Shown here piece by piece: positions 18,759-28,766 of a stretch of 64,000 nt of DNA. The stretch spans positions 682,001 through 746,000 of the forward strand of contig NZ_FSRJ01000001.1 in the NCBI RefSeq assembly GCF_900142065.1, written 5' to 3'. The DNA comes from Agromyces cerinus subsp. cerinus. Its GTDB lineage: Bacteria; Actinomycetota; Actinomycetes; Actinomycetales; Microbacteriaceae. A program made the position numbers and the translations under genes. Within the stretch, counting starts at the first letter, position 1; every line of letters begins with the position of its first letter. Under the pieces are notes generated by a model. It saw nothing but the letters and a program-made list of their open reading frames with translations, did not search any database and was not told the origin of the DNA.

Positions 18759-19043
18759 TCAGTCGAAGAGGCGCACGAGCTCCCAGCGGCCGTCGTGCCG
18801 CCTGACATCGAAGACGTGCGTCTCGCCATCGTCGGCGCTCGCCTGGAAACGCCATCCGGTGATCTGCAGCGGGGGTCGCCCGGGTGACACGTCGTAGCCG
18901 GCCACCGGCGCCCACCAGTCGCACGGGCCCACGAGCGTCGTCGGCGTATCGCTCACCCGGAACCGACGCGCCCGCCACACGAGCCGCTCGGGGCGGCCGT
19001 CGTCGCTGGTCCACAGCTCGACGTACTCCTGCACGAGCGACAT
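18759..19043 (-). CDS. DUF6504 family protein
   Basis: A 94-residue protein of the DUF6504 type: a small beta-rich, Trp-rich fold with RPERLVWRARRFRV, WWAPV and a closing WELVRLFD. In Actinobacteria, members are, as I recall, often found beside SOS mutagenesis genes such as imuB/dnaE2; here none adjoins. A near-consensus LexA box 16 bases upstream supports a DNA damage connection. The ATG follows GTGAGG. It converges with the BenE gene, with no bases between the two stop codons. Biochemical role unknown. Confidence 0.75.
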   Translation of the reverse strand: MSLVQEYVELWTSDDGRPERLVWRARRFRVSDTPTTLVGPCDWWAPVAGYDVSPGRPPLQITGWRFQASADDGETHVFDVRRHDGRWELVRLFD

Positions 19044-19058
19044 GGGCACCTCACCGAT

Positions 19059-19074
19059 TCGAAGATATGTTCGA
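19059..19074 (-). promoter_or_regulatory. SOS (LexA) box before DUF6504
   Basis: TCGAAGATATGTTCGA matches the actinobacterial LexA palindrome TCGAAC-N4-GTTCGA at 11 of 12 fixed positions. It also matches the corynebacterial consensus except for the sixth base. It ends 15 bases before the ATG at 19043. Confidence 0.6.
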
Positions 19075-19100
19075 TGGTAGCACCGGGTGCGGGCATGCGA

Positions 19101-19131
19101 AACGCCGCCGTGCACGAGGCACGGCGGCGTT
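19101..19131 (-). terminator. Terminator hairpin after sepH
   Basis: AACGCCGCCGTGC (19101-19113), loop ACGAG, and its perfect complement 19119-19131 form a 13-bp stem, downstream of the sepH stop on the minus strand. Confidence 0.7.
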
Positions 19132-19149
19132 CGACGAGTGAGGCTCGGC

Positions 19150-20214
19150 TCAGGCCAGGTCGTCGTCGGTGCGGGCGCCGAAGACGATCTCGTCCCAGCT
19201 CGGCATCGACGCGCGGCCCTTCTTGGCGCCGCCCCGGGCGCCGGAGTTGCTCGAGACGCCCTTGCCGCCCCAGATGCTGCGCGCGGCGGTGCCGGGCTTC
19301 TCCTCGGGCTGTTCGGGCTCCGGGGTCTCCTGCACGGGCGCCGCGGCCGGCGCCGACTGCGGACGTTCGGGTTCGCCGCTCGCGGCCTCTCGTTCGCCGC
19401 GTCGGCGGCGCAGCGCCTCGAGCAGGTCGGCGGTCTCGCCGAGCGTCTGCTTCGGCTCATCCGCTCGCTTGATCGCTGCGCGTGCGACCGCGGGGCTCGA
19501 AGCCTGCGGTGTGCGTGCGTAGGGGAGCGGCTCGAGGTGGGGTGCCGTGTCGAAGTCGCCGTGCTCGGGCTCTTCGAAGGTGAAGGCGCCGCTGTCGAAG
19601 CGGGACTCCTCGGACTCGGGGCCGACGGCCCGGAGGCGGGGGATGAGCCCGCCCTTCATCTCGCCCTGCTGCGAGAGCGTGATCGCCTCGGAGTTCAGTG
19701 GCTGCAGCGCCTGCTTCCGGGGCTCGAAGCTCCAGCGGGCGTCGTGGTCGATGGTCTCAGCCGTGAACTCGAGCTTGATGATCCAGCCGCGTTCTTCGTC
19801 CTTCCAGCTCGCCCAGCGTTCGCCATGGGCGCCGAGCTGCGCGAGGCGCTCGCGGATGACGCCGCCGAACGACGGCGGCTCGTCGGCCGGATCGGTCTCG
19901 GTGGTGACGTGCACGGGCACGGCGAGGGCCGACGTGACCATGTGTTCGCGTTCAGCGAGCACCGGTCCCTCGAATCGGCGGATGTAGTCGATGGAGGCGC
20001 CCGTGACCTGGGCGACCTCTTCGGCCGACATTCCGGCGCGGATGTGGGCCTGCACCTCGCGCGGCGAGGGTTTCGGTCCGACGTGCTGCTCGGGTTGCGC
20101 CTGACGGATGCGGGATTGCAGCACCTCGTCGATCTCGATTCGGAAGCGCGCTCCATCGTCGGAAGCGGCGAGCAGCGCGCCGTTCTCGACTCCGATTACC
20201 TTGAGTTCTTGCAT
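19150..20214 (-). CDS. sepH: SepH, septation protein (DUF3071)
   Basis: A 354-residue homologue of SepH, the actinobacterial FtsZ-binding protein that stimulates Z-ring assembly. The N-terminal DUF3071 domain (about residues 1-170) includes RFRIEIDEVLQSRIR and a helix-turn-helix-like segment REVQAHIRAGMSAEEVAQVTG, the FtsZ-contacting part in Streptomyces SepH. The remainder is a long disordered tail rich in Pro, Glu and Ala, ending with a conserved-looking RASMPSWDEIVFGAR segment. ATG at 20214, with GGAAGGG upstream. It diverges from the DUF4193 gene. Confidence 0.9.
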   Translation of the reverse strand: MQELKVIGVENGALLAASDDGARFRIEIDEVLQSRIRQAQPEQHVGPKPSPREVQAHIRAGMSAEEVAQVTGASIDYIRRFEGPVLAEREHMVTSALAVPVHVTTETDPADEPPSFGGVIRERLAQLGAHGERWASWKDEERGWIIKLEFTAETIDHDARWSFEPRKQALQPLNSEAITLSQQGEMKGGLIPRLRAVGPESEESRFDSGAFTFEEPEHGDFDTAPHLEPLPYARTPQASSPAVARAAIKRADEPKQTLGETADLLEALRRRRGEREAASGEPERPQSAPAAAPVQETPEPEQPEEKPGTAARSIWGGKGVSSNSGARGGAKKGRASMPSWDEIVFGARTDDDLA

Positions 20215-20278
20215 CGCGACAAGCCCTTCCGTGCTTTCGTCTCCGCCCAAGGATGCCACGTCCGCATGGGTGCTCGTG

Positions 20279-20304
20279 GGAATAGGGCGGGCGCGCCGGA
20301 AGTT
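20279..20304 (+). promoter_or_regulatory. SigR/SigH-type promoter upstream of DUF4193
   Basis: GGAAT (20279-20283) and GTT (20302-20304) are separated by exactly 18 bases, matching the thiol-oxidative-stress sigma factor consensus GGAAT-N18-GTT known from Streptomyces SigR and mycobacterial SigH. The leader to the DUF4193 start would be about 100 bases. Eight fixed bases can occur by chance. Confidence 0.4.
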
Positions 20305-20409
20305 GAGCACGTAGCAGCTGTGGAAACGCTGCAAAAGTGGTTTGCTAACGCCACCGATTTGATGCAGACTATGGCCGCCGAATCATCGGCGATGAAGAAA
20401 TGGATGGGA

Positions 20410-20703
20410 ATGGCAACGGATTACGACGCACCGAGGAAGACCGAAGACGACTCCGAGTCGATCGAGGCCCTCAAGGAGCGCGTCCCCGACAAGATGTCGG
20501 GCGTAGTGGATGTCGATGACGCCGATAACCCCGGCGGGTTCGACCTCGCTGGTGCCGATCTCTCCGACGTCGAACTCGACGTCGTGGTGCTTCCGCCCCA
20601 AGCCGACGAGTTCACCTGCGTGAACTGCTTCCTCGTGAAGCACCGTTCGCAGATGGACCACGAGACGAAGCTCGGACCGATCTGCTTGGAGTGCGCGTCC
20701 TAG
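20410..20703 (+). CDS. DUF4193 zinc-ribbon protein
   Basis: A 97-residue conserved actinobacterial protein. It begins MATDYDAPRKTEDD, as family members do, has an acidic middle, and ends in a zinc ribbon with CVNC and CLEC pairs (FTCVNCFLVKHRSQM...ICLECAS). No activity is established. Some relatives start exactly at this ATG; an in-frame ATG at 20392 would add six residues. Transcribed divergently from sepH. Its last four bases overlap the stop of the convergent DUF3093 gene. Confidence 0.88.
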   Translation: MATDYDAPRKTEDDSESIEALKERVPDKMSGVVDVDDADNPGGFDLAGADLSDVELDVVVLPPQADEFTCVNCFLVKHRSQMDHETKLGPICLECAS

Positions 20704-21164
20704 ACGCCCGGCTCAGTACGTTCAGGCCGTCGCGATCCATTGATCGCGGCGGCCAGTTCTTTCGGATGACGCGTCGAGACCAGCCAGTACGGCGTCGGGT
20801 CCGACGGGTCGGTGATCGGCACCCGCACGACGGGCTGCACCCAGCCGCGGATCACGAGGAACGCCCGTGCGTCGAGGCCCGTGCCGCGTTCGACGCGAGC
20901 CGCGGCATCCGTCGCACCGGTCGCGATGCCGGTGTCCGCGAGGGCGATCGACGCGCGACCCGCGCGGAGGCGGCCGTCCGCCACCTCGACGACGGGAGCG
21001 GTGACGCTGAGCGCTGCGACCGTCGCACCGTAGAGGATCACACCGGTCGCGATGCCGGCGGGCATCGAGACGGGCGCCAGCACCAGGATGCTGGACGGGA
21101 TCAGCAGCAGGCTGACGATGTAGATCCAGGGCGTCGGCCAGAGTTTCTCGCGGTAGTCGGGCAT
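20700..21164 (-). CDS. DUF3093 membrane protein
   Basis: A 154-residue protein of the actinobacterial DUF3093 family: YREKLWPTPWIYIVSLLLIPSS leads into two membrane helices (residues 12-52), then a soluble domain with RAFLVIRGWVQPVVRVPITDPSDPTPYWLVSTRHP, the most conserved part. Function unknown. It is divergent from dut (38 bases apart) and in many actinobacteria keeps the same dut/DUF4193 neighbourhood, suggesting a conserved gene order rather than a recent arrangement. Confidence 0.88.
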   Translation of the reverse strand: MPDYREKLWPTPWIYIVSLLLIPSSILVLAPVSMPAGIATGVILYGATVAALSVTAPVVEVADGRLRAGRASIALADTGIATGATDAAARVERGTGLDARAFLVIRGWVQPVVRVPITDPSDPTPYWLVSTRHPKELAAAINGSRRPERTEPGV

Positions 21165-21190
21165 GGCTCTATTCGACCAGACTTCTGCAC

Positions 21191-21196
21191 TACCCT
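21191..21196 (+). promoter_or_regulatory. -10 element of a predicted leaderless dut promoter
   Basis: TACCCT is followed by six bases and the GTG start of dut. No ribosome binding site is present. Confidence 0.5.
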
Positions 21197-21202
21197 CGAA
21201 CA

Positions 21203-21661
21203 GTGACCGATTCCGTCGATGTGCTGATCACCGCAGACCGCGTGCCGAACTACGCCCATCCGGGCGACGCGGGCGCCGATCTCCACGCTTCCGAGGCCGT
21301 CGTGCTCGGCCCCGGTGAGCGGGCCACGGTCGGCACCGGCGTCGCGATCGCGCTGCCCGACGGCTACGTCGGCTTCGTCGTGCCCCGCTCGGGCCTCGCG
21401 TTCAAGCACGGCATCACGATCGTCAACGCGCCCGGCACCATCGATGCCGGCTACCGCGGCGAGATCAAGGTCGCACTGTTGAACACCGACGCCCGTGAGG
21501 CGCACACGATCGAGGTCGGCGACCGCATCGCCCAGATCATCGTGATGCCGGTGAGCCGCGCTCGATTCGTCGAGGTCGAGCGGCTGCCCGGCAGCCTGCG
21601 CGGCGAGGCAGGATTCGGCTCCACCGGACTCGGGGAGCACAAGTCAGGAGTGAACGCGTGA
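21203..21661 (+). CDS. dut: Deoxyuridine 5'-triphosphate nucleotidohydrolase
   Basis: A 152-residue trimeric dUTPase, cleaving dUTP to dUMP and pyrophosphate so that uracil is kept out of DNA and dUMP is supplied for dTMP synthesis. The conserved motifs are present: I, DAGADLHA; II and III, VPRSGLAFKHG and NAPGTIDAGYRGEIKV; IV, RIAQIIVMPV; V, RGEAGFGSTG. It starts with GTG, apparently on a leaderless transcript, and overlaps DUF3710 by four bases (GTGA). Confidence 0.97.
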   Translation: MTDSVDVLITADRVPNYAHPGDAGADLHASEAVVLGPGERATVGTGVAIALPDGYVGFVVPRSGLAFKHGITIVNAPGTIDAGYRGEIKVALLNTDAREAHTIEVGDRIAQIIVMPVSRARFVEVERLPGSLRGEAGFGSTGLGEHKSGVNA

Positions 21662-22275
21662 GCGACATCGAAACCGGCGACATCCCCGCCGAACAGCCCA
21701 AGTCGGCCCCCGAAGACCGCGCCGAAGCGGGTCCCTTCGACGAGGCCGAGGCGAACCCGGTTCGCCCCTATGTCGATCTCGGCGGAGTGAAGGTGCTGCC
21801 GCGCGAGGGACTCCACCTCCGACTCGAGGTCGAGGAGGGCACGAAGCGCGTCGTCGCGATCGGCCTCGACTACGCGAACTCGACGCTGCAGGTGCAGCCG
21901 TTCGCCGCTCCGCGGTCGAGCGGCCTGTGGCACGAGATCCGTGCGCAGATCGCCGACCAGATCGCTCGTCAGGGCGGCACGACCACCGTGCGCGAGGGTT
22001 CGTTCGGACCCGAGCTGCTGGCGCAGATCCCCGTCGCGGCGGGTGAGGGCCAGCCCGGTCAGATGCGTCTCGCCCGCTTCATCGGCGTCGACGGTCCGCG
22101 TTGGTTCCTCCGCGGCGTCATCGCCGGCGAGGCCGCCGTCGATCCGGCCGCGGCCGCGAAGGTCGAAGACCTCTTCCGTTCGATCGTCGTGGTGCGCGGC
22201 AGCACGCCGATGCCGCCGCGCGACCTCATTCCGCTGCGCATGCCCGCGTCCTCCGCGGGTGCGCCCACGGTGTGA
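21658..22275 (+). CDS. DUF3710 family protein
   Basis: A 205-residue conserved actinobacterial protein. An acidic, Glu/Pro-rich N-terminal tail (about 40 residues) precedes a beta-rich domain with VDLGGVKVLPREGLHLRLEVEE, GLWHEIRAQIADQI and RWFLRGVIAGEAA, the typical DUF3710 segments. Its function is unknown; it almost always follows dut. Start GTG overlaps the dut stop, and its stop overlaps the next gene, so dut-DUF3710-DUF3159 are one translationally coupled operon. Confidence 0.9.
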   Translation: MSDIETGDIPAEQPKSAPEDRAEAGPFDEAEANPVRPYVDLGGVKVLPREGLHLRLEVEEGTKRVVAIGLDYANSTLQVQPFAAPRSSGLWHEIRAQIADQIARQGGTTTVREGSFGPELLAQIPVAAGEGQPGQMRLARFIGVDGPRWFLRGVIAGEAAVDPAAAAKVEDLFRSIVVVRGSTPMPPRDLIPLRMPASSAGAPTV

Positions 22276-23105
22276 CCGCGATGACGAACGCCGACGATTC
22301 GTCGAGCGCCGGCGACGGCGAACGAGCGGATGACGCGGCGGCACGTCCGGTCGAAGCCGACGGCGACCCCGGCACGACCGACGAGACCGGCACGGCCGGC
22401 GAGTTCGGTCGGCAGTTCGCGGCCGCCGCGGAGAAGAGCGGCCTCGGCGCGCTCGCCCGTGACGAGAAGCTGAGCGGTCGCGACCTTCTCGTGGCGGTCG
22501 GCGGCGTGCGCGGCATCCTCGAGGCGCTGCTGCCCGGACTCGTCTTCCTCATCGTCTACAGCGGGCTCACGAGTTTCGCCGGTCAGGACCCGCAGGCTGC
22601 GCTCGTCCCCGCGCTCGTCGCATCCGTCGGCCTCGCGGTGATCTTCACGATCGCCCGCCTCGTCGTCAAGGGCCAGCCGACCCAGGCCATCGCCGGGCTC
22701 GTCGGCGTGCTCGCCTCCGCGGCGCTGGCGCTCTGGTCGGGCGACGCGCGCGACAACTACGTGATCGGCTTCTACACGAACGCCGCGTACGCGCTCGGGC
22801 TGACGGTTTCTCTCATCGTGGGCTGGCCCGCGATCGGCCTGATCGTCGGATTCCTCATGGGCGACGGGGTCGCGTGGAAGCGCGACAAGCGCAAGTACCG
22901 GGCAGCCCAGTTCCTCACGCTCGTCTGGATCGGCCTGTTCGTCGCGCGTCTCGCGGTGCAGCTGCCGTTCTATCTCGCGAACAACGTCGAGGCGCTCGGC
23001 GCCATGCGTCTGATCATGGGCGTGCCGCTCTACGCGCTCGTGCTGGTGTTCTCCTGGCTCGTCGTGCGGGCGATCTACCCGTCATCCGCACGCTCCGGCG
23101 AGTGA
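22272..23105 (+). CDS. DUF3159 membrane protein
   Basis: A 277-residue membrane protein of the DUF3159 family: an acidic disordered N-terminal ~60 residues, a short conserved linker (LLVAVGGVRGILEALLPGLVF), then about six membrane helices. The GTG at 22272 gives the same GTGA overlap as the preceding pair and is preferred, with ATG at 22281 an alternative. The family resembles intracellular septation protein A (YciB-like) in topology; this is suggestive only. Third gene of the dut operon; a palindrome begins six bases after its stop. Confidence 0.87.
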   Translation: MTAMTNADDSSSAGDGERADDAAARPVEADGDPGTTDETGTAGEFGRQFAAAAEKSGLGALARDEKLSGRDLLVAVGGVRGILEALLPGLVFLIVYSGLTSFAGQDPQAALVPALVASVGLAVIFTIARLVVKGQPTQAIAGLVGVLASAALALWSGDARDNYVIGFYTNAAYALGLTVSLIVGWPAIGLIVGFLMGDGVAWKRDKRKYRAAQFLTLVWIGLFVARLAVQLPFYLANNVEALGAMRLIMGVPLYALVLVFSWLVVRAIYPSSARSGE

Positions 23106-23110
23106 TAGAG

Positions 23111-23130
23111 TTATCTCGACGTCAAGATAA
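23111..23130 (+). promoter_or_regulatory. Near-perfect 20-bp palindrome upstream of aconitase
   Basis: TTATCTCGACGTCAAGATAA is palindromic at 18 of 20 bases and sits 151 bases upstream of the acn start, six bases after the previous gene. Its AT-rich ends and GACGTC centre suggest a dimeric regulator site. It does not resemble the corynebacterial AcnR site; the regulator is unknown. A -10-like TACCCT lies at 23176-23181. Confidence 0.55.
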
Positions 23131-23261
23131 ATCCGCACACCGTGCGAGGCCTGTCGGCGGGCGAGTGGCTTAGGTTACCCTTGCTGGAACAGCCCCATGT
23201 CTGACGGAGAAGATGGAGTGCCGCCTGCATGTCCGGCGGCATCCGCGAAGGAGAGGACATC

Positions 23262-26072
<2,811 letters not shown>

Positions 26073-26091
26073 ACGCTCGCAAGAGATTCGG

Positions 26092-26117
26092 GGGCGGTCG
26101 GCTTGTGCCGATCGCCC
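26092..26117 (+). terminator. Terminator after acn
   Basis: GGGCGGTCGGC, loop TTGT, GCCGATCGCCC (one G-U pair), followed by TCTTGTCT. An 11-bp stem starting 20 bases after the stop. Confidence 0.75.
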
Positions 26118-26202
26118 TCTTGTCTGCCCTGCTTCACATGAAGCCCGGCGTAGACTCGTTCCGTTCGGCGGCACTGCCCGCGACCCTCCGGAGGCAAGAC
26201 GC

Positions 26203-28152
26203 ATGACCCTGCTCGAGACCATTTCGGGACCTCGTGATCTCGACGCGCTGAGTCCCGAACAGCTCGATCAGCTGGCAGGCGAGATCCGCGAGTACCTCGT
26301 GGAGTCCGTGTCGAAGACCGGCGGGCACCTGGGCCCGAACCTCGGCGTCGTCGAGATGACGATCGCCATCCACCGCGTCTTCGAGTCACCGCGCGACGCG
26401 GTCGTCTTCGACACCGGGCACCAGTCCTACGTGCACAAGCTCCTGACGGGCCGGCGCGACCTCTCGACGATCCGCAAGACGGGTGGCCTCGCCGGCTACC
26501 CGCAGCGCTCCGAGTCCGAGCACGACATCGTGGAGAGCTCGCACGCGTCGAGCTCGCTGTCGTGGGCCGACGGCATCTCCAAGGCCTTCGAGATGACCGG
26601 TCAAGACGACCGCCACGTGGTCGCGGTCGTCGGTGACGGCGCCCTCACCGGCGGCATGACGTGGGAGGCGCTCAACAACATCTCCGACGACAACACGCGC
26701 AAGCTCATCGTCGTCGTCAACGACAACGGCCGTTCGTACGCCCCGACGATCGGCGGCATGGCGCGGTTCCTCAACACCGTGCGCACGAAGCAGACCTACC
26801 GCAACCTGCACCTCTCCAGTCGACGTGCCTTCGACAAGCTCGGCGCCCCCGCCAGCGCCTTCTACCGCGGCGTGCGCGGCGGCCTGCACGGCTTCCTCAG
26901 CCGATTCACCGACAACGAGGCGCTCTACTCGAACCTCGACATCAAGTACATCGGCCCCATCGACGGTCATGACGAGCGCGCCATGGAGGCTGCGCTTCGG
27001 CAGGCCAAGGCCTACGGTGCGCCCGTCATCGTGCATGCGATCACCGACAAGGGCCGCGGCTACGAACCCGCCCTGCGCGACGCGGCAGATCAGTTCCACG
27101 CGGTCGGCCAGATCGACCCCGAGACCGGTGAATCGCTCGAGACCGCCTCGGCACCGTCATGGACGAGTGTCTTCGCAGACGAGCTCGTGCACCTCGCCGA
27201 GAGCAACGAGCGACTCGTCGGCATCACGGCGGCGATGCTGCGCCCCACCGGACTGCACCGCATGGCCGAGCGGTTCCCGAGCCGTGTGTTCGACGTCGGC
27301 ATCGCCGAACAGCACGCCGCGACATCCGCTGCCGGCCTCGCTTTCGGCGGTTTGCACCCGGTGGTGGCCGTGTACGCGACCTTCATGAACCGCGCGTTCG
27401 ACCAGGTCCTGATGGATGTCGCACTGCACAAGGCGGGCGTGACCTTCGTGCTCGACCGCGCCGGCGTCACGGGGCCCGACGGCCCGAGCCACCACGGAGT
27501 GTGGGACCTCTCGATCCTGCAGGTCGTGCCGGGCATCCGCATCGCAGCACCGCGTGACTCGGTGCGGCTCGTCGAAGAGCTCGGCGAGGCTGTGGCCGTC
27601 GACGACGCGCCGACCGTCATCCGCTTCCCGAAAGGCACCGTCGGCATCGACTTCGACGCCGTGCGGCGCACCGACGACGGTGTCGACGTGCTCGCCGAGT
27701 CCGAGCGCAAGGACGTGCTCATCGTCACCGTCGGCCCGATGGCCGAGACCGGTCTGCAGGTGGCCGAGCGCCTCGAAGCACAGGGCATCGGCGCCACCGT
27801 GGTCGACCCGCGCTGGGTCGTGCCGGTGCCGCGCAGCATCATGGACCTCGCGGCCGAACACCGCATCGTCGTCAGCATCGAAGACGGCATCCGCGTCGGC
27901 GGCATCGGCACGCGCATCCGTCAAGACCTCCGCGAAGCCGGTGTCGACACGGCGGTGACCGAGCTCGGTCTGCCCGACGAGTTCCTCGACCACGGATCGC
28001 GCTCCGACATCCTCGAACGGGTGGGGCTCACCCCGCAGCACATCGCCCGCGACGTCACCGCCATGGTGCTCGGTTCGAAGCTCCCGCACGCGCGCGGCGC
28101 CGGCGCCGACGCAGGCGTCTCGACCGACACGAGCCCGCAGCCGCGCGTCTGA
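26203..28152 (+). CDS. dxs: 1-deoxy-D-xylulose-5-phosphate synthase
   Basis: A 649-residue thiamine-diphosphate enzyme joining pyruvate and glyceraldehyde-3-phosphate, the first step of the MEP isoprenoid pathway. The N-terminal domain has GHQSYVHK, the ThDP/Mg motif [15 protein letters not shown] (about residues 145-160), the middle domain has [14 protein letters not shown] and [15 protein letters not shown], and the C-terminal transketolase-like domain ends with [20 protein letters not shown]. The ATG follows CCGGAGG. Convergent with the DHFR-like gene, with a small shared hairpin. Confidence 0.97.
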   Translation: MTLLETISGPRDLDALSPEQLDQLAGEIREYLVESVSKTGGHLGPNLGVVEMTIAIHRVFESPRDAVVFDTGHQSYVHKLLTGRRDLSTIRKTGGLAGYPQRSESEHDIVESSHASSSLSWADGISKAFEMTGQDDRHVVAVVGDGALTGGMTWEALNNISDDNTRKLIVVVNDNGRSYAPTIGGMARFLNTVRTKQTYRNLHLSSRRAFDKLGAPASAFYRGVRGGLHGFLSRFTDNEALYSNLDIKYIGPIDGHDERAMEAALRQAKAYGAPVIVHAITDKGRGYEPALRDAADQFHAVGQIDPETGESLETASAPSWTSVFADELVHLAESNERLVGITAAMLRPTGLHRMAERFPSRVFDVGIAEQHAATSAAGLAFGGLHPVVAVYATFMNRAFDQVLMDVALHKAGVTFVLDRAGVTGPDGPSHHGVWDLSILQVVPGIRIAAPRDSVRLVEELGEAVAVDDAPTVIRFPKGTVGIDFDAVRRTDDGVDVLAESERKDVLIVTVGPMAETGLQVAERLEAQGIGATVVDPRWVVPVPRSIMDLAAEHRIVVSIEDGIRVGGIGTRIRQDLREAGVDTAVTELGLPDEFLDHGSRSDILERVGLTPQHIARDVTAMVLGSKLPHARGAGADAGVSTDTSPQPRV

Positions 28153-28169
28153 CGCCGGCAGGGCGTCAG
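28149..28169. terminator. Short hairpin between convergent dxs and DHFR-like genes
   Basis: CTGACGCC and GGCGTCAG pair across a 5-base loop, spanning both stop codons. It could serve either strand. Confidence 0.45.
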
Positions 28170-28702
28170 CCCGTGCGGTAGACGTGCTCGACCGCGCCGT
28201 TCGGAAACGGCGTCGTTCGGACGAGCGTGAAGCGCGGCGTCACGGTGGAGACGGGCAGCAGCGGTTTGCCATGGCCCAGGACGACCGGCACGTAGGTGAC
28301 GAGCAGTTCATCGAGCCGGCCCGCCTCGAGGAACTGAGCGGCGGTCGGGCCGCCGCCGACGATCCAGACGTTCCGCTCGCCTGCCTCCGCTCGGACGGCT
28401 TCGGCGATCGGGAGGATGTCGCCCGACGCGAAGCGGATGTCGGCGCCCCGCGGCGCGGTCAACCGCCGATGCGTGAGGACCCACGCGGGCCGGGCGCCGA
28501 AGTCCCAGTTGTCGGGCTGCTCGCGGAGGATCCACTCGTACGTGGAGGCGCCGAGCACGACCGCTCCGACATCGGCGAAGAAGCGGTCGTAGTGCTCCTG
28601 GAATGCATCGAAGCCGAACTGCAGCAGCCACTCGAGCCCGTGGCGGTCGTCGGCGATGAAGCCGTCGAGGCTCGAAGCGACGGAGTACTGGAACTTCGTC
28701 AT
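28166..28702 (-). CDS. Dihydrofolate reductase family (RibD C-terminal-like) protein
   Basis: A 178-residue protein of the RibD-C/DHFR-like superfamily: ASLDGFIA at the start, GASTYEW and WVLTHR in the middle, and the NADPH-binding VWIVGGGPTAAQFLEAG near residue 115. It is an NADPH-dependent reductase by fold. It is not FolA, and the substrate is not known; relatives often carry names such as YwjB-like. The ATG at 28702 has CGGAGC upstream. Separated from the fatty-acid oxidation gene upstream by a strong hairpin. Confidence 0.88.
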   Translation of the reverse strand: MTKFQYSVASSLDGFIADDRHGLEWLLQFGFDAFQEHYDRFFADVGAVVLGASTYEWILREQPDNWDFGARPAWVLTHRRLTAPRGADIRFASGDILPIAEAVRAEAGERNVWIVGGGPTAAQFLEAGRLDELLVTYVPVVLGHGKPLLPVSTVTPRFTLVRTTPFPNGAVEHVYRTG

Positions 28703-28718
28703 GCTCCGAGCATAGAGA

Positions 28719-28747
28719 AGCGGCCCCCGGCAATGCCGGGGGCCGCT
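28719..28747 (-). terminator. Terminator after the fadB-like gene
   Basis: AGCGGCCCCCGGC, a 3-base loop and the perfect complement form a 13-bp stem 20 bases after the fadB-like stop, between two minus-strand genes. Confidence 0.75.
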
Positions 28748-28766
28748 GCTGATGAGGAGACCGAGG

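Noticed and set aside
26118-26202. TPP riboswitch before dxs
   Set aside because: The leader is too short and shows none of the conserved THI-box segments.
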